Below are positions 25,836-38,500 of a stretch of 64,000 nucleotides of DNA, one piece after another. Under the pieces are notes generated by a model that saw only the letters and a program-made list of their open reading frames with translations, was not told the DNA's origin and made no database searches. Numbering within the stretch: the first letter of the stretch is position 1; each line of letters begins with the position of its first letter. The position numbers were made by a program, and so were the translations under genes. The DNA lies in assembly GCA_018697195.1 (NCBI GenBank), contig CM031864.1, positions 28,715,962 to 28,779,961 of the forward strand. Reading direction: 5' to 3'. This DNA is from Certhia americana. Taxonomy: Eukaryota > Chordata > Aves > Passeriformes > Certhiidae.

Positions 25836-26315
25836 GCAGGATCAGGGAACCAGTGAGGCTGGAAAAGACCTCCCAGATTGTCGAGTCCAGCCGGTGACCC
25901 ATCAGCACCTTGTCACCAGACCATGGCACCGAGTGCCACGTCCAGGCTTCCCTTACACACCTTCAGGGACGGTGACTCCGCCGTTTCCCTGGGCAGCCCA
26001 TTCCAATACATAATCACCCTTACCGTGAAAAAATTCCTCCGTACGTCCAGCCTGAACCTCCACTGGCGCAGCTTGTGGCTCCGTACTTTTGTCCTATGGC
26101 TTTTTTCCTGAGAGAAGAGCCCAACCCCACCTGCTCACAGCCTCCTGTGAGTTGTGGAGAGCGAGACGATCCCCCCTTCAGCCTCCTCTTCTGCAGGCTG
26201 AGCCCCCTCAGCCCCCTCCGCTCCTCAGCACTGTGCTCCCGACCCTTCCCCAGCTCTGTTCCCTTCTCTGCACTCGCTCCAGCACCTCCACGTCCTTCCT
26301 GACAGGTCCGGCCCC
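25836..26315 (-). mobile_element. CpG-rich CR1 LINE fragment at the promoter edge
   Basis: It reads GAATCGCAGGATCAGGG, GGCTGGAAAAGACCTCCCAG and GTTTCCCTGGGCAGCCCATT, to CTCCTCTTCTGCAGGCTGAG and CTCCAGCACCTCCACGTCC on the plus strand. It is a reverse-complement CR1. It sits in FAM20B intron 1, touching the CpG island, and retains many CpGs. Confidence 0.92.
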
Positions 26316-29300
26316 CGGACACGCCCCGGCTTCACCCGTGGTCGCCGGGGGCTGCACGGACGCAGCTCTGGCAGATGGGAATTTTTGTCTGCACTCCTGC
26401 TGTTCCTTCCTCTTCTGGATGCTCGCTTTGAGCTGAGGCCGGAGTCCTGTACAGCTGTGAAGCCTCCCTGGCCATCTCTTGACCCTTGGAACAGCCGTCT
26501 GCACCGTGGGCTCTCACCAAGTGCCAGTCGCAGTTTGGCGAAGGTCATTGTCCGCTGATGGAAAAATAGAATGTGTGTTCATAGAAGTGTTGACCATGGT
26601 TGTCAAAGCCATGGGGTTAACCCTTTTTAAAGAATATCTCTCTTTGGATCCTTTCTGGATACAGATGAGCATAAGCACTGCAGCTGTTTCATTGTACATT
26701 CTGAAGCCCTACAACGTCCATAGTGCTTTAGGGGCAGCAAACAAAGTAAACTGTTAAATGTAGATCCTAGGTTTGCAGTGGATTCATTGTGAGTGGATCC
26801 CACCTGGTACTTTTTACAGAACAGGCATTCTTGTGTCTTGTTTCAATTTGAAAATGACTCAGTGCATCCCTCATGTCCTCATCCCTCCTGACCTACAAAG
26901 TCGTTACAAGATTTGCCTCCACTTGAGGTACAAAGTTTATTTTGCTTAATGGTACAAAGTTGTCAGCTTGTTTCTGACACCAGAATTCCACTGCCTCTCC
27001 TCAGGAGTGGGGGAGGCTGATTGGTGCCATCCTACAGCAGAGACAGGCTCATCACTGCTAAAAGCCAGATGGGTACATGGACCCTCATTAAATTTTTAAT
27101 GCCGGTCTTATGTAGGTTATGAATCAACAATGTCAAGGGGAGAAGGGAAACTGCAGAATTTTCTCACTGCCTTGATTTCATTTTGAAGTGGAACAAGACT
27201 CCCTGTAGCATTTCCAGCTGGCTTTATTGACCTCAGTGGCCAGGTGCAGTGTCAGTAACTGGGATGGGGACAAGGGAGCGTTGTTCTGGCTGTCTTCTGA
27301 CCAGGTCCCAGCACCCTCTGTATCAGTGCTCTAGGCTCCTGCCCCTGTCCTGTACCATTCCCCATTTCCGTGCTCCAAATCCCTCCCTGCCCACATGGCA
27401 TTCCCAGCTCCCTACCTCTTCCAGCTGTGTGCACATGGGTTGCCCACATGGGCAAGGCAAGCAGACAACTGTTGAGCCAATGCTGCTGCCCTTCCTGCAG
27501 CACCTCCAGCTGCCAATTTCCAATAAACACATAAATCCTGTCTTCAAAACATCTACTGTCCTCTCAGATGTGTTTGGAAGTAGCTGGTGGATCCAATTGA
27601 AAAGTGTGATTATATAAACTTTGTTTCCATAGGAGACAGCTCTTGGTGGAAAGTCATTCTGCAAGGAGGATTAATGCAGCATGTTTTCCTGAGGAGTTGT
27701 TTGCCACATCCTACTCCAGCAACTCCTGCCAGGTTCCCACCAATCTCAGTCCCCTTCCCCAAGGCTGCACCCAGGAGCTGCCTGTATCCCAATCTGCCCT
27801 GTCCTTATTTGTGCAGCCAGCTGAGTCAGGTGTTCCTGTTTGCTGTGCCATCAGCTGGGAAAGATTCAGGATATTTACCCAATTTTCCTTGGCTTCTCAA
27901 GGCTTCTTTATCTGGCCTGTGTTTTTTGTAAAGCTCATGCAAGTATTCCTCTGGCAAATTTGGCAGGAATGCTTGTGACAGGTTCTAAAGTTACCAAGGG
28001 ATATAACAGGCCAAGGTGGGCAGACAGATGGACAAAATTATTTTGTTTCTTTCCAAAGCTGTGTGAGAATATTTCAGGAAGTTACTGATTGTTGCAGCTG
28101 TAGGCACAGATATTGCAGTGGTTAAAATGCTTGTGGTCTTTCATATTTATCAGTATTGTAGCTCTCAACATGGGGTGCAGTTGTGTTTGTGGAAAGTTTG
28201 AGTGTAGACTGTCACAGATTTTCCCTGTGATAACGAGGCAAAATAACAAGATTATGTGGTTTTTAACAGGAAAGGAGATGGAGAAACAGCAGATATGTGG
28301 GAAGCCTTGAGCACTAGATGACTAAACTTGTACACAAGGCAGGCAGCACGCAGAGAGTGGAAGTGACAGAATGAGTCTGAGAAATCCAAGGAAATGTCTG
28401 TGGGAGCCTGCATGTGGAAACTGGAATAACAAGGCTCACACAGAGAGGGTAGGCATGAGCCACCAAGGAGCTGGCCAGAGAGGGGAGGATGGGAGGGAAG
28501 ATTGATCTGGTGAGCCTGAAGGATGTTTTGGAAAGAGGAAAATGTCACTACTGTATACGATGTTTCTTCAAGGCGTTTTCCAGGATTTACTGCAGGACTT
28601 CTAAAGGCCTTTTGATAGGTGATCCCAAAAGGTATAGTGTATTTAAGAAAAACCCCATGCATTAAACAGGAATTAGACTCTACTTCCACCATATTCGTTT
28701 CAGATCAGTGTCTGTTTCAGCTATGATTTTTATGTACTTGTGCTGCCAAACTAAACCTTTGCCTGCCCCCGGACCTGATTTGTGACTTGGAGCATAATGA
28801 AATCCTGGCAAATTGTACACACAAGTATTTTTGACATAGCAGCTAAAAAGCTTTATGATATAAAAATAAGACTGTGATATGAGGCACAGCATTGATTTTG
28901 TGACTTCAGTAAAAAATGTCTTGTGGGATTTTTCTGCTAACTTTGTAAGCTGCTTATAGTAGCTGCAATTTTTGTAACAGGCAAATTCCATGCTGTTTTT
29001 TGAACTGGGAGTGGTCTGATGTTGGTATTTAATGCCAGAAGACATGCTTTAATTCGCATGTTTGTGTGCATGGTGGTGTGACCCCACCATGATACTGAGA
29101 AGATGCTGTTATTTGTATATTGAGTTGGAAGACTCATATTTGCTGAGAATACAGACCTGGTTGTAATAAGAGAAAGAATTGATCAGGAAATTTCCTGAAG
29201 AGGTAGTGGAAAACAAGAAGCATTTCTTATGCAAACCTTGCAGTTGACTACAGCATTAAAAAGCTGCTGGGTCTGTTTATTTCTGTCTGTTTTCTCTTTT

Positions 29301-32153
29301 TAGCTGTATTTACTTTTGTCATTGTCCAAGATCGTTTTGCCATTTGTTCCACAGAGTTCTGATCATGCTCACCTTATTTTTTTTCCTTTTAAAAATTTTG
29401 GTAGTGTATTGTTATTTCACTTTCCTCATCTCTGACCTCGTTCTAGGGCCAGCTTGACACTTCTGGAGTTCTCATAATTTTTCTTTCCAATTCAAGACTT
29501 TGACAAAGACTTGTCTTTTTCAAAGTTTCTTCCAAAACTGCATAATTATTTTCTTACATCGCCTCAACGCTGTCACCCTTGCCATCTTCAATTTAGAACA
29601 GTAAGCTCAGGTTCTGGCTGTTTGTGGTAAACTTGTTCATAAAAGGATTCAATTCCCTTGGCTTGCAGAGCAGGGAGCGTAGTGTTGGCACCAAGGAGCA
29701 AAGTGCAGGCTGTGCATGGAGCACTGGGAAATTGATTGCGTGGCAACCTCGGGGGTGCTTTGATGTTTGTTGGAGGAAAGTAGCCAATGACTCATATCCT
29801 CAGATGTCACTAAAAAGTGAGAGCTAACTCCCCAGCAAATAGTTAAACATTTAATTTTATTTATTTGTGTAAATTCTGTTTACTTCTTAGGAAGGTTTCA
29901 GTCACAATTAGTTTCAAAGCCATCACAAAAGACAAACTAAGTAAATGACCCTTAATTCAAGTGACTGTAGTTGTATTTTTCCCCCGAGTCCCAGGAAGAA
30001 CATCCCTAGAGAAAGTCAGCTTTCCTGGAAATCAGTCTAGAAAAATGAGTGCTCATTTTGAGCTCCAGAGGTATGGAACACCCTGCTCTGTGCTTTAGTG
30101 GTTTAGTCAGCCAGCACTGGGCTGCAAGGCTTTTGTTAAATGTGTGTGTACACATACACATATCTCATAGTGAGGAGTAACTGTTCTGAAATGACCTCTG
30201 TTCTTCCGCGTAAGTCCTTACAAACTCAAATGGATTTTAAAAATGAGTGGAAGCAGATCTTGATAACAGCAGTGCTCAAAATGATGCAGAATTAGTAGTT
30301 TTAAAGAAGTGAATTAAGCAGTTAAAAGGAGAGGGTACAGGTACAGCCAATCTGCTTTGCTTGTCTGCTTAATTTTAAGAATAATGTGATTATTATTTAA
30401 GGATTTCTTTGTGGGTGAGTCTGTATCTGCAGGACGGAGAGCTTTTGGGTCAGGTGCATCTTCCTGGTCTGTGCTTTCATTCTCGTGCTTGCAGTGGGTA
30501 ATGTGCAGGTGGCAATGCTGTCTGGAGAAGAACAGGCTGCCAAAACAGAACTAGATGAAGAATAATAATGTGCTTTAATTGCCATATAAACATGTGATTT
30601 TTTTTCTCCTTCAGGATGAACATAAGCACTTATTACCAACAGATTAAAATCAGTATTACACAGTTAACAGGGGACCACAGTTCTAGTTTGAAGCATCCCT
30701 GAGGCTTCTACCCTCTGCCCTTCCTGGGGTCTCTGTCCTGCTGTGAGTGCTAATAGGGATGTGGGAGAGCCATGTAACTGGATGGGTCTGCTCTAGACCT
30801 CGTGTAAATTTGTTTTGGGTGCTGTGGAATCCTCTGTGGATTTGCATGTCCTTTTATACTAACACTCTTCCACTGTGCCAGCCTGATTCTGCACTGGTGG
30901 CTGTGACCTGTGTGTACCTCATCAGGCATGGCCTGGCTCTCCTGTGGTTCCTACTGGTAAATGAGCCTGTGGCAGCTTGGTTTTTCCAGTGCCATGATTA
31001 ATTATGGCTGATTTATACACTTATTGTTAAATCGCATAAGAAGGCTTTTCTGTGTCAGTCTTCCCCCAGCTCAGGGTGCTGTTCAGGGTCTGCATGATCA
31101 GTATGGCTGGTGCAAAGAGAAATTCCTGCTGGCTCCCAGTGCCTTTAGAGGTGTGCCTCATGTCCCCTTTCCATTTGGATTTTGACTACATTCAGCTAAT
31201 ACTAGGAAGGTAATTCTGTCCTTAGAACTGAGTACAGTTGATGGTGCGTTCTCTGGTCCTTACATGTAAATACTGCCCTGGCCAAGGCTTATTAAGGGGC
31301 CAGACATGTCTTGCAGCCCACTATAAATATAGAAACAGATGTGGCTTTAACTGTTGTAGGTGAAGCTACTGAGGACAGACAAGGGTTAGTGGTCTGGGAT
31401 ATTTTTTCTAGTTAATTTGGTTGAGATTTCAGACACTTTGTGTATTTTCTGTGGTTATGGGTTTTACAGTTGAGTGCTGAAGGTACTCAGTTAACTGCGA
31501 GGAAGTAAAGATGTCATCCTCCACCCCAACTCATTTTTTTTTATAAGAATGGAAAAAAAGCTGAGCAAATTATAGTGGCAGTAAATGAAAGGCAATAAAC
31601 AATTAAGTCTATTCTGTCCTTATGTCTTGTACCTTCAGGTAAGTAGGCTTTGCAGCTGTTCTCACTGTTGTGAGCTGTCCTGAAATCTACCTGGGAGCTT
31701 TTGTGAGGGATAGGTCTTTAGGACACCAGCAATCATGTGATCTCACACTAGTGAAGAGTGCACATAAAATTGGAGCAATCACATTAAACTACAGTTCCCT
31801 GCACGAGTCTTGCCTGTGGTGGTTGCAGCTGCTGTGATTTCAGCTGTGCAGAGATGCTATCTGGCAATTTCTCCTTCCATGCAGATCACAGAAAGGCTGC
31901 AGGAAGGCAGCAAACCCAGTGTGTTTTAACAGAAGTGTTCGGGCTTTAGGATACAAGTTTCCACGAATGCAGGCTTACGTTCCAAGCATAAACTTGATTT
32001 TGAGTTTGGTGGGATCTGCAGGATTGTAAGTTTGTGTTTTGCTTATTTTTAGGGGTACCAGGAGATGCTTCAGTTGTGAGACATCTTTTACAATGCAAGT
32101 TAGGCATGAAATTCATCAACTAACATCCCCTTCCTCACCCTGATCTCCAACAG
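26316..32153. other. FAM20B intron 1, remainder
   Basis: This is unique sequence with no coding exon that I recognise and no CR1 copy. A small TG/CA palindromic repeat lies at 30141-30162. It ends in the acceptor CTCCAACAG before 32154. Confidence 0.55.
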
Positions 32154-32206
32154 ACTTCCCGTAACGCTTGGAAGAAAGGGTCAGGGGAGAAGGGCTGAAG
32201 GGCACC

Positions 32207-32583
32207 ATGAAGCTGAAGCAGCGAGTTGTGCTGCTGGCCATCCTCCTTGTCATCTTCATTTTCACCAAGGTTTTCCTCATTGACAACCTGGACACGTCGG
32301 CTGCCAACAGGGAGGACCAGCGCACGTTCCAGCGGATGCTGTCGGGGCTGCGCGTGGCGCTGGACCCGCGGCTGGAGCACACCCTGCAGTCACCCTGGGA
32401 GATTGCAGCACAGTGGGTGGTGCCTCGTGAGGTGTACCCTGAGGACACCCCCGAGCTGGGCGCTGTCATGCACGCCATGACAACCAAGAAGATCATCAAA
32501 GCTGATGTGGGATACAAAGGGACGCAACTGAAAGCTTTGCTGATACTTGAAGGAGGACAGAAGGTTGTCTTCAAGCCCAAGAG
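32207..32583 (+). CDS. FAM20B: FAM20B coding exon 1 (gene exon 2)
   Basis: The exon begins at 32154 after the acceptor CTCCAACAG. The first 53 bases are 5'UTR and the ATG is at 32207. It encodes the signal anchor, the stem and the start of the kinase fold, through KVVFKPK. It ends in phase 2 (AG|GTAAAT), and the split Arg codon is completed by the A at 35629. Confidence 0.97.
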
Positions 32584-35500
32584 GTAAATACTGCTTTCAA
32601 TGACTGGTTTAATAACTGCTTTATTTATAGATATACTTTTTTCTCCATGTTATCACCTTAACATTTAAGTTACGAATTTTTCTGTAAGTGGGAAGACCAT
32701 CCTGTTATTTTTGCGACAGAATAGAGCCTTGCTGATGCTCCAGTAACATTAGGTTGCTGTGCCAGCTGTCTCTCAGGCTGTACAGCCTTGATGCTCAATA
32801 CAGCCTGTCTTTTGATTAAAAGAATCATCACTGTGTTCAGTCCTGAGGGAATGTTGGTTACACTTGATGCTTCTGAGCCGTATCTTCCTGACTGTGGAAG
32901 TGCAGCTACTGGCAGTTTGGAGACAAGCTTTACTTCCTTGTTGTGTCAGACTGCCAGGAGAGTGTGCAGTTGAAGAACAGGAAAGGAAGGAAACTTGGCA
33001 GTGGTCTTAAAAGTGCATCTATGTGTCTGGTGTAGTTGAATGTCAGCTGTAAAAATGGTTTGGGTAGGTCAGGGTGAGAGCCCCTGAGCCTCCTGTCAGC
33101 CAGCGGTGAGTACTGGAGGAGCAAGAGAAGAATGGAGGGTTGTGATTCTTCCTTGGTACAGCCTTGTTTTACAGTGATCCTCAGAAAAACTTGACAAGAT
33201 TGAATGTTTCTGGAGAGATTTGGCTGTAAAGCTTTTTGAACTGTTTGTTTTTGGGGAAAAGGAGAAGAACAATGTTAAAAAGTAAGGCCAGGTGTGTTTT
33301 AGGAGATTTCACTGCAAATCAGAAGTGACATCACAGAAAAAGATTTTGGGTTAAGCAGGCATTAAGGCTTCCTGGCCTGTTATTGAGCGAGTGCAGAGGT
33401 CACAAAGATGCTCTGAGGGTTGGAACACCTCTGCTTGGAGACAGGCTGAGACAGCTAGGGCTATTCACCTGGAAAAGAGAAGGCTCTAGGGAGACTTCAG
33501 AGCCCCTTCCTGTGCCTAAAGGGGCTTGAGATGGAGAGGGATTTGGGACAAGGGCCTGCAGACTAAAGGGAGTGGCTTCACAGTGACAGAGGGCAGGGAC
33601 AGATGGGATATTGGGAAGATATTCTTGCTTTTGAGGGTGGGGAGGCCCTGGCACAGGTTTTCCAGAGAAGCTGTGGCTGCCCCATTTCTGGGAGTGTTCA
33701 AAGGCTTGGAACAGCCTGGTCTAATGGAAGGTATCCCTGCCCATGGCAGCAGAATTGGAATGAAATGTTCCTCCAGCCCAAACCAGTCTGTGGTTCTATG
33801 ATTAGATAATGAGGAAAAAAAGCCTCTGTACAGTCAATTCCTGCTCTGGCTGGAGCTCCCCTGCAGGCCCAGGCAGTGTGAGCCTTGCACATGAAGTCCT
33901 GGTGGTACAAGAGGCATCTCCTCCAGTGAAAGCACTGGGGATTCCCAGCATTCCCATAAAGCTTTCTGTGTCAGGGCGTGCAATCAAGCATTTCACCAAG
34001 CGTTAAATTGTGTGCTATAATGCCCTGTCTGTGCAGGCAAACACAGGCACTATGCTCCAGCAAGGACACACACAGCTGGGAATGTTTATGGGAGCACTAG
34101 AGAGGGTGGCCTTGGCCATCCTGGTAGATCCACGTTCTGTTTGTGACTGCTGAATAGCCAGGCTTGTGGGCAGAGTCCTGTTCTGACACTGCAAGAGAGT
34201 CTATTTAACCAGCTTTGGACCTGAAAGCTCTGTCAAAGTTACTGCTAAAAGTTCTGAGCAAACTTACCAGCTGGGGAAGAAGGAAGTCCCTCATTACTTT
34301 TGATCTGGAAAGGACTAGATGCATACTGTGCATGGAAACAAATAGTTTGGTCAGCATTTGCTAGTAAATTTTAGGTCTGCAGTTTTCAAAATGTGACCAT
34401 GTTTCCAAAAGCCAACTGTAAGTACATACCAAAGACCGGCCTTCAAGGACATGTTCTGAAGATCAGCTGTCTCACTTCAAATTTATTTGAAATTCAGCCT
34501 AATTTACTAACAAATAATACGTGCTATCATCACATTTGGTGGTATATGTGACAGCAGATGCTGGTTTGGTGAAAGCTCCCATGTGGCAGGAATCCTGGTG
34601 AATTCTCTTTTGAGCTGCCTTGCAGAGAAGCGGTAGCATTTGCTCAGGCTGGAGAAGTGGACTGTCTTCTTGCCCCACATCCTCCCTGCACAGGGTTAAA
34701 ACATCGAAGTAAAGCTCTGTGCCTTCTCTTACACTGTTGTTGCTACTGCTTGAATAAAAATTTTGCTGGAAATAATCCAGTTCACACAATTTGCTACATA
34801 GATGGAAATGAGAAAATAGGTAACCTATTTGGCTTTGTTTAATTTGAAAACATGTTGCATTTCACCCTTTTGCTTGGTATTGATTGTGGTTTTCACACTC
34901 AGCTGCAGTGTCGTGCTAAAGCAGTATCTGCACTGATCCAAATGTCAGGAAACTGAGAAATTGGTGTTTGCCTTGACTACCATCTATTAGAAGATAAAAA
35001 AGGGACCAAAAAGCCTTGCACATCGCCAAAATACACCACTGTTGTTGCAATGAGTGCCTAATTTCTGTTTTTTGCTGTTCATTGTCTTTTCTCTGCCAGA
35101 ATAAAGGTTCTGTTTGTACCCAGTATTGTCCTCAGGTTCATGCTTCCTGATTTTCTATCTACTAAAGATTGCATTTGCCATCTCTTCCACAATATAAGAT
35201 TGTATTTGAGAATTGTTAATGCACAATTCTTTCTAACCCCAAAATCATCTGTGGAATTGCTGCTTTCCAGTATAAACAGGCCCCTGTTCCTTAGCAGAAT
35301 CTGTGCTCTTTGTTTGAAGATGTGAATTGGCATGTGGTTGGATTAAAATTTATATTTTGGAATGTGAACTGCTTCCCAGGCTCTGGAGACCACTGTCCAT
35401 CACTGTCCTTTCCTCCTTATTTACCACTTCAACAGTCTGGACATTTTAATTTCGTTGATGTTTTTCCCCTCTCCCATTGGCATCCACTTGGAAAGTGACT

Positions 35501-38500
35501 CAGAGACTCTTTAACTGTTATTAAATTGTTATTATATGTATTATAATATATTGTTACATATCTGCTGAGCAGCAAAATTGGCAGGAATTGTACATAGACT
35601 CACTTCATTTTGCTTATTTCATTTACAGATATGCTAGGGATTATATAGTGGAAGGAGAACCCTATGCCGGCTACGACAGACACAATGCAGAAGTGGCAGC
35701 TTTTCACTTGGATAGGTATGGAATTACTGCTTTATCTGGTTTTATTGTCTTTGGAAAATACCAGGAAAAAAGGGGTTCTTTGAAGAATACACATCAGATG
35801 GAAGCTACCATTAACGTGCCAATATACCACATTGAACCCAAAATTAGACTTTGCTTGTTCTGTGAAACTTCATTTCTAAGATCTGTTCGAGAGTGAAATA
35901 TTTTAAATACTTGTGAAAAGTTTGGAAAGGAGGTTGAGCCCTGAAACTACTCTGGTTAATATTAAAGGGGAGAAAGAGCTTAGCTGAATGCTGTGGAAGA
36001 GTCTGAAATACTAAATGTATGTGCTAAGTTCCTGTCCAGTTCACTAAAAAGTCAAGACCAATGTCTAGACTAACAATTTAGTCTGGGCTAAATATGAATC
36101 AGTGCATCCTACAGGAAAACCAGCTATTCATATACTGATTGTGCTTGAGGTACCCAGGTGGTTTCATGGACCTGTGCTGGAGGCCCAGTTACAGGAAAAA
36201 AAATGAAATTTATTGGATGTTCAAAGAATGGGACAGAAAACACCAGACACTGAATGTCAATAGTTAGGAAATGTTGTTAGGGCTGCAATTTCAGATAACA
36301 TAAATGAGCACAGTCTCTGTTTCCTCATAGGAAGATTTGGAAGACACTAAAAGTCTTGAGAAAAGGAAGAAAGGAGGGATATCCTTAGCCCTCCTATCCT
36401 TAGGAGGGATAAATATAACAAAGGATAGAATGGTTGAACTTAAACTGAAGTTTCTCTGTACATAGATAAGAGCCTTATCACTGTAACTAAACTCATAGGT
36501 GGTGACAGAAATGTTTGTTAGTCCTGATTCACCTGTGGAACACATTGCACAGGGAGTAGAAATCAGTAATTGTAGAAAGAATTAGAATATCTAGGATGAT
36601 AACTAGTTGAGTAATGCCCATTGCTGCTATAGCCAGGTGCTGGTGGGCCAAAATCAGGGTATATTAAGACCAAAAAAAGATAATATAGCCAGATGTCTGT
36701 CCATTTGTGCTTTCAAGAAGCATAGAGGTTTCAGGTTCCCTGAAAAAAATAGTGGTTGAGCATTCAGTCAAAGCCTCTTTCCAGTGTACAAATCCCACGT
36801 CTTTGTTGTCCATTTGGTCATGATTTTGTGCTTTTTTTCCTTTTTTTCTCTGTGACTCTGCACCTCTTTATTTGTCAGGAATACCTTGTCCAAGGATGTC
36901 ATGGTTTCAAGAAGGATCGTGGCCTCTCAGCTGTGGGTCTGAAAATACAGGGGCAGATTTTTCACATCTAAGCTCTGTGTTTGTTTTCTTGGTACACCTG
37001 CTTTTGCTCAGGCTGTGCACAGCTCAGTATTGGCTCTGAGATTGTCCTTATGCACTCAACTTGTTCAGACAGACACTTTGTGTTGCCCTTTCTTAGAGTT
37101 ATTTCATACTTACAGAAGGGGTGAGATATTAGATATTCATTGAATATCTAAAACAAATCCTTTTCAGTTTTTGCAGCGACTCTCCCAGGATATCTGTGGA
37201 ATGTCAATTGTCCCTTTTCCAGAAGAGCCTTTTTAGGATCTTTTCCTGAGATGCAAAGAGGTGCACCCTATCAAAAGGGTGTCAAAAGTGCATTAAGAGA
37301 GTTGGGGCTGACACTCAGTCTTTGTACCTCTTTAAGCACTTTTAAAATTCCATTACAAATACCCAAGTCATTTGTGGTCACAGAGCAAAGACTGTGGCAG
37401 GCGTGGGAATGGAATCTGGATCTTGTAACTGAAAGTTTTATGGTTCTTCCCACCTCTTTTTACAGGCACTTTTCAGGCATTCACCTTTGTTCTACCATTC
37501 TCTCTTCCCTTCTCCTTCCTTGTGCCAGACAAAACAACTCTTGGATTGGTTGCTTTCAAGTGTAATTGAACTGGGCTTAAGCATAACATTTTAATAGATG
37601 ATGGTTCCCACAAATTAGAAATTATCTTTCCAGGTGACCAGACCATAGGCCGTGTGTTTTACTGCTTTAGACACATGATGAGTATTTCTGGTGTGAGGTC
37701 TGAGTTCTGAGAGTTGGAGCATGGTGCATCCTCTGTTGCTCTGCTGCAAATGCTTTAATAAAGAGTGTCACTGATGGCCTGTAAAGCAAGTTTAACATCC
37801 AGGCACATAAAAAAGTGAGTTTCCTTACATTGCTTTGAAGAAGAGAGGAGGTTGTTGCAGGGCTTAAGCTTTACTCTATGGCCTCTATCAGAGATGACTG
37901 TGAGGGTCTCTTTTGTTTTAATTTTGAAGTGCTGCCTATGTTGCAAATTCTCAGTCTTGTTTTTTCACCCCAAATCAGAATCCTGGGTTTCCGCCGAGCC
38001 CCACTGGTGGTTGGCAGGTTTGTGAATCTGCGCACAGAGATCAAACCGGTGGCCACAGAGCAGCTCCTGGGCACCTTCATGACTGTGGGTAAGTGGACTT
38101 CCTGTGTTTCCCAGGAAAAGAAAAAGGCTTAATGGGAAAAAAGAGCCGTGGGAACCTGACACAGCTATAAGACAGTTAACCATGATGTAGGAAGCTCTTT
38201 CTGTGCCGGGAAAGATCTTGGATAACCCCTTTTGGCAGGTAAAGAGGACCTGGTTTTCTTCAAGTAGGGTTCCCTCATGCTGCTGTTACAGATGGGATTT
38301 TTTATTTTTTGAGTAAGAATTTGCTCTCTGCTGTCAGAGATGGTTAGAAAAAGCTGTCATTAGACCTGAAAAGGAAAGAATAAAGTTATATTTAACGTGA
38401 AGAGAGTGGTGATTTGGGATAATTTATAGAGCTGTTTGGTATTAGATGTTGTTTGTACTGCATCAGAGCCTGCAGAGCATTTAAAACAAAACATGGCAGA

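Noticed and set aside
25372..25929. 185-codon minus-strand frame over the CpG island
   Set aside because: It is an Arg/Pro/Ala-rich product of extreme GC content, and it runs into a CR1 copy.
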